A stretch of DNA of 64,000 nt from Symbiotaphrina buchneri. Lineage: Eukaryota; Ascomycota; Symbiotaphrinales; Symbiotaphrinaceae. Numbering within the stretch: position 1 is the stretch's first letter; each line of letters begins with the position of its first letter. The notes beneath the pieces were generated by a model that saw nothing but the letters and a program-made list of their open reading frames with translations, was not told the origin of the DNA and searched no databases. Made by a program: the position numbers and the translations under genes. The DNA lies in contig BCIG01000013.1 in the NCBI GenBank assembly GCA_001599915.1, positions 124,001-188,000 of the forward strand, written 5' to 3'. Shown here piece after piece: positions 1-10,677 of the stretch.

Positions 1-241
1 GCAGGGTGATCAAGACGAAGGGCCACACTCTGAATGGGCTCTTGCCCGGCGTGGGATTCTGTCCGGAAGAGTATCCACGGCGAAACGCGTGTTGAGGTTT
101 CGACGGCTGCCGGGCCACGGCGCAGCGCAGAATAGGAGAGGTTGATGAAGAGGAAAAGGGGCGAGTTTTGGGGATGGTCTGCCGGGGGATAGAAGAAGTG
201 AGACGGCTCACTGAGAGCCGAAGGGTATTAGGGAGCGACAT
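1..241 (-). CDS. Mitochondrially targeted protein, N-terminal 80 residues (runs off window)
   Basis: An ATG at 241 opens a frame that stays open to the window edge, giving 80 codons. The N-terminus (MSLPNTLRLSVSRL...) is rich in Arg, Ser and Thr and almost free of acidic residues, as in a mitochondrial presequence. Around residues 58-62 it reads FRRGYSS, which resembles a matrix-processing site, and a hydrophobic stretch beginning VWPFVLITL starts near residue 73, suggesting an inner-membrane anchor close to the N-terminus. The gene lies in the same orientation as eIF3m, with 379 bp between that stop and this start. The rest is outside the window, so the family cannot be named; many fungal inner-membrane proteins begin this way. 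Confidence 0.6.
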   Translation of the reverse strand, partial: MSLPNTLRLSVSRLTSSIPRQTIPKTRPFSSSSTSPILRCAVARQPSKPQHAFRRGYSSGQNPTPGKSPFRVWPFVLITL

Positions 242-620
242 GGCTGGGCGGAGGATTAAGAAAGGAGCGACAATGGGTTGGCGGAAATGGGATTCGAGAG
301 GAGGATGACGCCGAGAACCTGATTCAGTGATGCTCCTAAGGCCAATTATTGTTCGCGGAGGTCACAAGCTTTTGGGGCGCACTGTCATTCAGGGTTGGTC
401 TGCTGATTATGTAACACACCACTTGACACCCTCACCATACCGTGCGAGCGTGATAACTCGGCATCAGACCTGCATCCAACGCAATTGATGCAATGCTTTT
501 GAGATCTATTGCGGTAGCTCAACAGTCCGCAATGCCATGAGAGAAAATCCCCCTTCTCATATGAAGCCCTTTAGCGCCTTCAGCCCGATAGAATGAACCA
601 ACTGCACCCAAGTATGCACT
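242..620. other. Intergenic, between eIF3m 3' end and the start of the mitochondrial gene
   Basis: No open frame of note. It must hold the eIF3m terminator and the promoter and leader of the gene starting at 241. No clear regulatory motif was recognised. Confidence 0.5.
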
Positions 621-2030
621 CTAGTCTGCTCCAGTATCCACCGCTTCCCGCGCAGGCCTCCGACCTGCGCCCATGCCTTGTCCATTCATCTTGCCCTCGA
701 TCTCCCGCAGCTCACGCTCCTTCTCCCGCAACACGTTCTCCCGCTCCCGCTTAACCACCTCCAGGACGGAGCGCAAGCTCTCCCGCCAGGTATCCAGACG
801 AGCGGCAACCTCGTGCCATTGTTTCTCAGTGAACACTCGGTAGGTGCTGCGGTGGATGAGGAATGTCTGATTCATTTGGCTGAGTTTGCCTTCAACCAAT
901 CCAGCCCTGATGACATCGATCACCCACATCTCAACATCTTCCGAAGGCACCTGAAGCGCATGAGCAATGGTGCCGTAGGGCAAGCTCCTTGACGGGGTAT
1001 TGGCAGCGACAGAAGCCAGGGTCAGTAAGCGTATCTTGCGAAGCAACGTTGCGTCGTCGAATTCCTTCTCCTCGACCCAGCCATCGTGTGACTCTTTGAA
1101 GTCATTGTAATCCTCCACCGTGTCCGCATTGAAGAGTTCAAGAAGCTCAAAGTGTGTAGGATGACTACGCCGCAGTGCTTGGATCGAGTCAAGGGGCGTA
1201 AGATCTTGGAAGTCGAAGGTGTGTGGGGAGAGGAGAGCGTGCTTCAGAGCACGGATAGATAAATTCTGTGCCTCCTCCGAGGATACATCCGAGGCAGGAA
1301 TGGTCCGCAAAGCGCGCAAAAGGTAGGTGTATGAGTCCCTGGTACAGATTAGTACGCGTAAGAATTCGTGATGGGTACATGAAAGACGGACTCATCATCC
1401 CCAGATTCTGCCGCTACATCAGCCAAACTGAGAAACAGGTTGCGCTGATCCTCTTCATCCACATCCCACTGAGAAACCCAGGCATCCAGAGATTTCAACT
1501 GCGGTCGCAGCATATCGAAAGAGCCGCTTGCCTTGACCACCCTCACAACGGCAAGGAAAACATGATACCGAGACTCATTGTCGGGTTGCAGGATATTGAA
1601 GATAGTGGAAAGGATCGACAGAGCAAGGCCAGGCCCGTTCGTTGGGGAACCAGTTATCGGACTCAACAGGTAATTGCAGATCTTGGGAAGGAAGATGTTG
1701 ATGTTGTCCGCTTGACGGACAAGGTGGAATAGGAGATTATAGGCCGAAACGAATTCTGTCTAAAGTCAGCCCTCCGCTCACGAGTGTTGTTGGGACACAA
1801 GACTGCCACGCACCTTTTTCAGGTGCGGAATTGAGGACAGCACTTCCTGTTACTAGGTTCTTCAGGATTTCTTCCTTCTGTCCTTGTTCCAGCAGTGGTC
1901 CGATCTCTGACTGAATGGCCGACGCATCATCACCTTGCGATTTCTTCAGACTGTCGAGGTATTGCGCGAACTCGTCGGCTAGCTCTTCGAAGGATCCTTC
2001 GATCAAGAGGGTATTTGTAGGTCCTGGCAT
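621..2030 (-). CDS. eIF3m: Eukaryotic translation initiation factor 3 subunit M (PCI domain)
   Basis: eIF3m is a PCI-domain subunit of the eIF3 complex, which loads the 40S ribosome during cytoplasmic initiation. Three exons fit: 2030-1814, 1755-1392 and 1338-621, together 433 codons (432 residues), about the usual length. The N-terminal exon (MPGPTNTLLIEGSFEELADE) and the helical middle region (YNLLFHLVRQADNIN) match the family, and the last exon holds the PCI region (residues about 200-370, with the winged-helix end VEGKLSQMNQTFLIHRST). The C-terminus is a charged coiled tail. The second intron (1339-1391) needs a non-consensus donor GTCCGT but has a good branch site (TACTAATC) and keeps frame. 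The start at 2030 has no in-frame competitor. Confidence 0.9.
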
Positions 2031-2551
2031 GATGTCGGATCTTGTTCACCAGGCCTGGAAGATCGACGAAGACGTGGCGCGGGGTTTGACGGCGTCGGTG
2101 TGATGGATGGACAATATCGACTTTGGACACTTCGAAAGGTTTTGGTTTGTGTGCGCCTAGGCCGAGAATGGAAAGTCTTGGCGCGGACTGTGAGGCGGTG
2201 GCAGCTTTTGCCGGGGTTATATGATAACACCTGGACTGGAAGCAATTTCACTTGCAAATTGGATCTTGAACTGCATCTGGATCGAAACCATTCGGTCCTC
2301 CAAGGAGTCGATGGAAAGTTTGACGTGAAGATGCGCTCATTGATTAATTCTATATTATTTTGATTACAGCGAGGTGAGTGTTACCCCTATCTATATTCCC
2401 CCAAGTTGCGCCAGACTCTATGCATATTGAAATCGCAAACTTGCGCCGGAAATTATGCATTCGCTGTAATGGATCAGAAAAACAGATGAGGGGAGGGCCG
2501 ACCCCACCAAATAGGAATTGCCCTATGAGGCGGGCAGTAGTACAACCGTCT
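2031..2551. other. Intergenic, eIF3m promoter and transporter 3' end
   Basis: Tandem minus-strand genes flank this stretch. It holds no convincing coding frame. No specific motif was identified. Confidence 0.5.
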
Positions 2552-4406
2552 TCAAGCTCCCACTGCTTCAATTTTCTTGCCCTTCACACTCTTCCATTCC
2601 ATGAACAAAGCAGGAATGATCGTAATGCATGACAAGGCCAGTGACACCTGAAATGCTCTGGTCAAAGCAAAATTGTAGGCGATCAAGACCCCAGGAAGAT
2701 ACTTCGGGTCAATGACATCCTTTAGCTTCGTGGCGCCAGTAGCAATGACGATGGCAGGATTAAGCTCGGGGACATTGGCCACCAGACCAGTCATCAGCTT
2801 ATTCGTGAAGATGTTCTGGCCCACAGATATGAACAAGGCACCGCCCAGCGTTTGTGCGAAAACGATCGCAGCAGTTCCCGTTGGAACGTCCGCCATTTCT
2901 AGAACAGTCTGAGCTGCAATCATGGGCTGTTGCATGCCAGCCCCGACACCGAAGCCGAAGAGAGCTTGGTAGCCGATCCACTGGGCGTGACCGGTATTGA
3001 CCTTGAAGGTTGTAAGCAATCCGGCACCGACGGACATCATAATGGAAGAGGCGATCATGAAAGGAGTGTAGTAGCCCAAGGATGTAACGAGTCCGCCAGA
3101 AACTATTGAGAAGATAGTGACGCCGAGGATCGAAGGCAAATTCATTATCCCGCTTTTCTCGGCACTTGCGCCCCTATGAAGTCCATTAGCATTGGATATA
3201 TCCAATAAATAGATTCCGAGGATACTTACTTCACGGCCTGGAACCAGATTGGAATGTAGTAGACTGTGACGAAGAAGGCTCCTCCTGCTAAGGCTGCGAA
3301 CATTGCTCCTGATGCCATACTTCGCTGTTTAATTATTCGTGGAGGCAGGGTGGCAGCCTCTTGCTTCCACAACTGCACGCCAATGAAGCAGGATATCAGA
3401 ACACCAAACAAGATGAAAAGTACGATGATCCGCGCATCCTTCCATGCATAAGTCGAACCACCCCACTGGAGAGCTAGAAGGAGGCAGACGATGGCCGGTA
3501 GAAAGAATAGGGTGCCTATCGGGTCCAGTTTGTCAAGCTTCTCTCTGAACGTCAAGGTACTGACTGCTTGGCGCTTCGGTGACTGGAAAAAGAGAGCGAT
3601 GCCAATTATTGTAACAGCACCAATGGGCAGATTAATGTAAAAGCAAAGTCTTGTCATCATTAGCAGAAATTCGCCATTTTGCAGGGGATACTGATAACCT
3701 ACCGCCAGGTGACTCGATCAGTGAATACACCACCGAGCAGAGGTCCAGCTACTGATGCTATGCCATACATGCCACCGATGAGCCCAGTGTATATCGGTCG
3801 CTGACGGAGAGGAACAGTATGCGCGACAATGATCAGGGCGCCAGAAAAGATACCAGCACAACCGAGACCCGCAATCGCACGGCCAATGATCAGGGCCGTC
3901 GCATTTGGAGCAGCTCCGCAAACCAGTGATCCCAATTCGAAAACGCCTATTGCGGCAAGGTATACCCATTTGATCGACCAGAAGGTATAGAACTTGCCAA
4001 ACAGGAGCTGAAATGCACAGGTCGTAAGAAGGTAACTGCTATCGAACCAGCCCACATCATTAAGAGCATCGAATTGATCTGTGATCCGAGGGATTGCCGT
4101 TGCAATGATCGTATTATCCAAGGCGACAAGGAAGACAGACAAGCATAAGGCTACCGTTATGATGGTGAGCTTAGGACCTTTGGGGTAGTCGTGTTCCTCC
4201 TCTTCTTTGGAATCTAACGTCTGCACAGCTTGATCCGGAGCTACCTCGTCTTTGGTAGCGAATGTGCTGTCGGCCTCGTTGACTTGGTCACGGACAGACG
4301 GTTGAGACGAGGCGGGAGCGGCCGTTTCGAGAGCCATGGTCTTTTCATTCAGATCAGCACTGCCCCTCTCTTGGGCAGCAATAGTGGAAGTAGAAGCGGT
4401 CTCCAT
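2552..4406 (-). CDS. MFS drug:H+ antiporter, DHA2 (14-TM) family
   Basis: A plasma-membrane or vacuolar proton-coupled exporter of the DHA2 family, which removes drugs, toxins or own metabolites; the substrate cannot be read from sequence. Exons 4406-3703, 3649-3230 and 3173-2552 give 581 residues. After about 95 hydrophilic acidic residues come the membrane helices. Family motifs seen are [13 protein letters not shown] in the first helix region, [12 protein letters not shown], and motif C of antiporters as [14 protein letters not shown], followed by [18 protein letters not shown]. Both introns (53 and 56 bp) keep frame; the second has donor GTAAGT and branch GCTAAT. The start METASTST at 4406 is the first ATG in frame. 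No biosynthetic genes adjoin, so a cluster-specific role is not indicated. Confidence 0.88.
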
Positions 4407-5908
4407 GGTGAGCCTCACTTGAAGAATTGAAGTAGGAACAACAGGGAACACTCCTTCTCTTTATGGACCCGTCTAGGAATTTTTCTTGGAAACAAAAAAG
4501 CAAAGGGGATCTCTCGCGCTTTCTATTGGTGATGGGCGGGCGCTACCGACTATTGGCCAGATGCGCCTGTCGGCTAAGGAAAGGTACCTAAAGGTAAGGT
4601 TAGTTAGCTCCCGCTAACAAAGAGCTTCGCCTTGAGACGGCGGGCATAAAAGTTACCTGACTGAGGCAAGGGCAAGGTACGAGGTAATAGAAGGAAGGGG
4701 TTGTGGGGCGACGTCCGAGAACGATGGATGTCCACCTTATGAGCATAACATTACTCGGTGGGTAAGGTACTCAATATATTCCTGAGCAGCGTTTGTCTCT
4801 ACAGAGGGCACCGAGACTTTAATGTATTATTTATTGTACCAACGGATGCAGGATCTGGAATGTGCATCCGATGAGATTCAGGCTGCCACCTTGGCCCTAC
4901 CGATGACGAGCACATTGTAGCGGCGGAGCTAAACATCTAACCCCGTTACGTCCCCATAGCCCCTTACCATTTACTCTCCGAAATGCCGCCCAGGAGTCGT
5001 CGCGGGGTTCCCCACCGTCCAATATGAGTGGGTCGCTTTGTATTGAGTATTTGGTTGGGCTCATCTTTAGCTAAAATGACTCATTGTTTGCTGGAAATTT
5101 CTTCCGAATTCTTTTCGAAGGAACACGGATAGTTCATTGCTACGAGAATTCGAAGTGCAATAGTATGATGGTCTGTGCAAGGGGACGAAGACGGGTGCCT
5201 AGTATTTTTTAAACGCTTGAAAAGCCACGGCGATGGAGCATCAAATCGCTCCGAACCTCCGACTACCTCGATCCAGGTCGAGGAGTGAGGAAGGCAGCCA
5301 CGCTCCGGCGCTGAAGACAGCCCATCGGCGCCCCGGAGTGACTTTGCATTCCGTTCCGCTTAGTCAGCTTATTACCCCTGCACTGTGCTGAGTATCTGCC
5401 AGGAGAAAGGGGGTTTTCATCGCTAGGTCCGATGCGCATTATTTCCAAAGGTTAACGGTAGCCCTACATTACTTCGTATTCACCGAATCTTATTGTATCA
5501 TTTGCCTTGGTGAGTGCTCTGCTAGTTTGTCTTACTGATCAGTATTAGTTACAGACATTCTCATGTGGCTATTCAACGTTACGTTGATAGACTTCTACCC
5601 CGGACGAAGAGTAAAGAATACATCAGATTGGCAATCTTCCCCTTTGAGCAATCGAGATTTAGAACTCTGCGGAACAAAAATACCGAGTCCGGCGCCGAGG
5701 GAAGAATATCGTACCCGGTATGATCACAGCCGCTTAAAGCTCAAGAAGCATCACATGTCAAAGTTTATTGATTCTGAGCTGAGGCCGTTTTGCGACATGG
5801 AGGGTATTCATTCGTTCCTAAAAGCACTTAAACCAAGATCCATCACACAATTGTCATGCCGCCAGAGTAAGAGGATAACCATATCCCAAACCGTCACATG
5901 CATGCGCA
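4407..5908. other. Intergenic, 1.5 kb: transporter promoter and phosphatase 3' flank
   Basis: No supported gene. A 125-codon frame at 5563-5940 has no recognisable sequence and overlaps the phosphatase end. The part nearest the transporter carries TAAGGTACC-type repeats (4576-4602, 4759-4771) and an 18-bp motif at 4604-4621 that recurs at 9842-9859. Confidence 0.5.
4576..4602. repeat. AAGGTACCT/AAGGTAAGG motif cluster
   Basis: Contains AAGGTACCTA followed by AAGGTAAGGT. One of many intergenic clusters of this motif in the window; a further single copy (GGGTAAGGTACTC) is at 4759-4771. Confidence 0.6.
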
Positions 5909-8900
5909 TCACCGACCGAATTCGAGATTCGGAACAATGACTGGCCCATATTTCACCGGTGTACCATAAGCACCCTCCCCTTGGACCATGAAGTCTACTG
6001 CAAGGCTCAGTCGACCTTGTCCCTGGCCACCAGCGCCACCTTGTCCATCCCCGTACAGACCCTCAGGATCGAAGGCGACACAAGCCACATAGTTCCTCCG
6101 TCCCATGAGCTTACGATTCTCGCGGGGCTGCCCCGTCACGTCTTCTGTGAAGACATCCAACATATCCTCCTTGGTATCGCTTACAGCATGTGTGGAACGG
6201 TGACCGTTCGCCGGTACATAGAGAGGTTTGTTCGTGTTCGATGCCAGAAGCTTCAGAACGTACTGGTTGGGTGGAGCATTGACGATAGAGGATGAGATGA
6301 TCTGATACATAGTCTTATGATCTGCAGGACGAGCAGGATCGTGAAGAAGACCAGCCCCACAGCAGTTCACTGCGCCACTCATGAAAGTCATCCGCAGAGA
6401 TTTCTGGACTGCAATCCCCTGCAGTGTTCGAATGAGATAGGTACGTTCAAGATCCTATTCGATTAGCATAGAAACGGAAAGGGCGGAAAACCAAACTCCA
6501 ACCTTGGATTCATGAGTCCACTGATCACGCAATTCATCTAGCACGTCGATATCTCCGAAGGGACTTAGGATGCCTCCCATGAGGCCGGATTTGCCCACTG
6601 CTTTCTTCACTTGGCTGAAACCCGAGCCTACTACTTCCTTTGCACCGACCACGCCTGCCACAGAGCTGGTGACCTTGCCCAGCATATTATAAGCGCCAGT
6701 CACCGCCTTTTTCCCAGTTGCAACAGTGTTCGCGATGCTCTCCGCAGCATCTAGCCTTGGATAGATCAGGGGCACTGGGATCATCCAGATGCAATGCTGA
6801 ACAGCTGGCGGTAGAGCGGCAACTTTGGGGAACAGCCCCTGATAAGTCGGTCCCGCCATTACTTGGTGGGGATTTCTTTCCGACCGACAATCCGGCCCTA
6901 CCAACACAACAGCCGGGCCGAGATATTTAATGAAATGCCAACCTGTGCCCGTAATTGTAAAAAGATCCAAATCATCGCTTACATTGCGCAGGATTTCGAT
7001 ATTGGTGTGATGCTGGAACAGCAGGTACATTTCAATGCCGATCCTACCTATATTCTTGAACATCTGCGAAAATTGCATATACTCAGGATATGAGCCAAAA
7101 CCATCAAATCTATACACGTTCAGTATGCAAGTACCACACATAACGGGGACGACTCACATGTCATGGTCGTCAAGCTGCAGGATGTGCGGTATTTGCGCAA
7201 AAGCTTCTCGCAGATTAGGCTGGTCGAAATGGCTGGTATAGTAATGAAAATAGGCATGTGTAACGTCTTCCTCATGCTTCGCGGTCCAAGGTGCATTCTT
7301 GCGGTTTTCCTTACCGCTCATAGCTAGCCATTGTTTGAGCAGTGGAACCTCCTTCCAGATGCGATCTGCGTAGATTTGGCCCCCGAGCCCCAGCTGCATG
7401 TGGAATCCACCGCACTCAGTATGCTTTTGGATCACATCTTTCCACATAAATCCTACCCCTCCAAGCCGCGAACGCTCGTTTGCATTCACGTGGAGGGAGA
7501 AGTCGTTGCCTGAATGAGCCACGAAACGCCAACCAAGCTCATAACGCCCAGCGACTAAGAACTCATAGCGAGTGCAGCCCAAATGGGAAGTTATAGCATA
7601 TGTCCACTTCGTGCTGCCACTCTCTTCCATGCGGAGGTCTATGTCGTACCTGTAAAAGACCCATCTGCGGTGCGTATGTATCGCCCTGGCTTTCAATTGA
7701 CGTGCTGCTGATGGTAAGCTCTGGTGCACTCAGAAAAGACGAGCGGGGACGCACGGTTGGGAGACAGGTCTACACTTTGGTGGATATGTACGGTGGGTGG
7801 TTGCGGAGCGTCCGTAACTAGCAGGATCGAGCCCAACCACAGGCCGTTTTCAAGGTCCATATTGGTATAGCGTAAGTAGGGCCCAAAGTACACACCGTTT
7901 GTGGGTGCGACCTGGTACATATCCACTCCACTGCTTGGAGGCGGGCCGGTGATGCCAAATCCGGTAGCGGTGGGGGATGCGATCCCCATGTAACTTTCAC
8001 CAGCACCTGGTGTACCCGGTGGACCGAAGCCAGGAGAGGCCAATGGTTTGCCAAATGCGCTTATGCTGGGAGACTGAAGAGGTAGAGCACTGAAGCCATG
8101 TATAGAAGGCGACATTGGTTGTTCTGTCAGTTTCAGAGGGGTGGGTCCCTTTGGAAATTCCCATTGCGTAGACTGGGTCGGCAAATGGATGTAATAGAAC
8201 TGTCCAGAGTTGGGATCAAGATGAGCAATCCATCCTTCCGGTAGAGGAGGCGGGGAGCTAATGCCCGAGCCCGGCGCAGGTGAACCATTGGCATACTGCT
8301 GGACTGGTTGATGGGGTGCTTGGCCAGGTTGCGTCGGAGCGCCTCCAGGTGACCTTGGGTCATTGGCGAACGCAGGATGACCGGGATACTGAGTTGCCTG
8401 GCCCGGTTGGGCAGTAGGCGCTTGTATTGGCCCGGAAGCAGCGGAAGCAACAGCAGGGTTGGCACCTATGGCAGACCGTTTCTCTTGTGGATATCCTTGA
8501 GAGGCAGAAGGGACGCTGGAATAAGCAGGAGGGGGGCTTGCCGACATATTCATACGTCTGAAATCCTCATCAAGAGCGTCTTGGGATGCTGCTTGTGATG
8601 CTGGAGCAGCTTGGCCGGATAGGGCGTTCCGAGGCGGAGGGCTGCCGGCTTGGCCCGAGCCCTGGTAGATTGCAGGCGGACCATGAGGTTGACTGCCAGG
8701 TTGTTCGGTAGGGGTCCACGGTCTTTGCGGGGCTGCAGACGGCTGGAGCCCTCCAGATGCTTGGACAGGTGTAGAACGTTGGTATTGGTGAGCTCTTTGA
8801 GCTGCGGCAGCACTTTGTGCTTGCAGGCTGTTGAGCGTCGAGGTCCCAGCTATCCCTGCTGCTGCAAAGCGCTGCTCGATTCCGCCTCCTGGAATTTCGT

Positions 8901-9644
8901 GGGCAGGAGTCTCTGGGGGCGGTGGTGAACCTCGCTGAGCCCTTGTGGTCGACGTAGATGCTGTAGAAGCCAACCTATTCACCGACGACGGATGGGGCGC
9001 CTTCAAACCGCTGCCATCCGAGGCTGATGATCCCGCAGGGTCCCTAGGCGGAGACCAGTGATTTTGACCTGTCCCTGGGTATGCGTTCGTCTCAGTCTCC
9101 ACCGGGAGTCGGTTGGGCCGGGGCTCCCTAGCAAAAGTCCATCTTTATCGGGAAGGTCAGGCCCGGGAGAATCAGGTAACGGCTTAGGAATATTCCCTCT
9201 CCTTTCCGCTAGCCTGGAGGTCTGCTGTTGGGCGGAGATACCACCGGGAACGCTTGCGCCTGCTGATTCCGTTCTCGGCGGTGGGGAGTAGACGGGCCTT
9301 GAGGCCGATTGCGCTGTTCTGCCATAGCCTGGATAAGGCGGCTGCTTTGGTTGATCCATGGAAGACTGTGGGGAGAGCCTGGGGCGGTCGTCAGGATAGG
9401 GTAATGGAGCAGCAGAGCTGGATGCACCCGGCGCCAGAGCGAATGAAGAGCTTGATGGACCGAGCTGGGTCGCTCCGTCCTGGCTGTTGGATTGCCCCGA
9501 CGCCGAGGCAATGCGCGGAGTCGGGGAGAGAGAGTCTCTTTTGTAGATACGCAAAGGTTCCACAATCGGAGGGTTCTGTTCACTGTGTTGGGAGTCGAGG
9601 AACAGCTCGTCTGCAGTTCGCCCACTGTGACCATGAGAGGCCAT
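5909..9644 (-). CDS. PhoD-like phosphatase with N-terminal disordered region and WW domain
   Basis: A large cytoplasmic-type PhoD-like metallophosphatase; the fungal family's substrate is not established. Five exons fit: 9644-9181, 9127-7755, 7707-7158, 7109-6503 and 6454-5909, total 1,179 residues. The first 440 residues are Ser/Pro/Gln-rich and disordered. A WW domain spans about 449-479 (LPEGWIAHLDPNSGQFYYIH, then W...P). The phosphatase part starts near residue 560 (GVYFGPYLRYTNMDLENGLW), includes TKWTYAITSHLGCTRYEF and the metal-site DDHDIFDGFGSYPEY, and ends near the stop. No signal peptide is present, unlike bacterial PhoD. The first intron (9128-9180) is the least certain: donor GTTACC is weak, but branch CTGAC and acceptor TAG fit and restore frame. 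A one-base indel there is the alternative. The third junction could shift by 3 bp. Confidence 0.8.
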
Positions 9645-9841
9645 AGTAGCTCGTGACCGGTGACTGTCAGAGCTTGTGAGAATGAAGGTCGATGTCTCGA
9701 TTTGAGTGGGCAAAGCTACCTTACCTTATGCTTACGGGCGCTAAGCAATGGGGATCACCGGCAACCTTAGGGATTCTTATCGTTTGCGGGGAGCTCTTAA
9801 CTGTCGTAGGTCAGTGCGCCGGATCGCTTCTTAAACAATAA

Positions 9842-9859
9842 TTAGCTCCCGTTAACAAA
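9842..9859. repeat. 18-bp motif TTAGCTCCCGYTAACAAA (copy 2)
   Basis: Matches 4604-4621 at 17 of 18 bases. Both copies have the same orientation and both start 198 bp upstream of a minus-strand start codon (4406 and 9644). Confidence 0.5.
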
Positions 9860-10536
9860 ACAGGACCGGCGTCAATTCGTTCGTCTCTTCATAGGAGGTT
9901 TTGAAATTGCTCTGTCGAAGGATGGGCAGCCAGGAAATGCGCGTGAGATATTGGTACCTTAGGTAGATATAGAGCTTTAAGCGACCGGCCTCATCGTATG
10001 CAGCCTACGAGTGCGAGGGTGGCTCCATGAGGGCCATGACAAGGCGGCCAGCAACAGGTTGCAGGCGGGTTGGGCTGAAACGTGAAACGGGGAGGGGTTC
10101 TCCGTGAGTGGAGGGTCCTGATTGGTGTGCTTGCTTCCATCATGGCCCTCACTAGAACCCGGTTCCACTTCACTATCCAGTGTAAGCGCCCGCGCTGTCT
10201 TAGGAGCCAGTGCCACTATGCCAGAGTGCACAGGTCGACAAGTCGAAAAATGGCACCAGCTCGCATGTCCATAAAGTATGGTATGTCGCTGAGTATGGTG
10301 GCTTTTTCAATTAGAGTCTCGATCCTATTGCAAAGTACTCGAACATCTGCGATATTAGAAACCCAAATGTAGCTGCAAACTATCAAGGCGGATTCGTGGT
10401 TAGCGACTCCACCCAAGTGCCGGACGGTCCAAGAGTCAAGTCAATGGAGAGGCCTTAACCCAAAGTGGAAATCTGATTGGAATCCCTCTCTTTAGCCCTT
10501 GGCGTCAATCGCCAAGCTCGGACCATCTACCTAAAA

Positions 10537-10542
10537 ACGCGT
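10537..10542 (+). promoter_or_regulatory. MCB element (ACGCGT) upstream of CDC6
   Basis: ACGCGT lies 136-141 bp before the CDC6 start, with a near match ACGCGA just downstream. MCB boxes are bound by MBF/DSC1 and drive G1/S expression of cdc18/CDC6 in yeasts, so the position fits; function here is inferred. Confidence 0.45.
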
Positions 10543-10677
10543 CCAACGCGACTGCTCGCGTCTGCTGGTGTCTTCGGCTCGGCACCTGCTTCACCTTCAA
10601 AGTCGAGCATCTCTCTTTCCTCTCCCACAGTCCTTCTCTCTTCTACATCACCATCCGCAGGAGCCGCACACGCCACG

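Larger units (their letters stand above)
9645..10677. promoter_or_regulatory. Shared divergent promoter region, phosphatase (-) and CDC6 (+)
   Basis: About 1 kb between two divergent start codons with no supported gene. It contains the 18-bp motif at 9842-9859, a TTGGTACCTTAGGTA repeat at 9951-9969, and an MCB element at 10537-10542 on the CDC6 side. Confidence 0.55.

Noticed and set aside
5563-5940. 125-codon plus-strand frame
   Set aside because: Overlaps the 3' end of the phosphatase gene and has no recognisable content.
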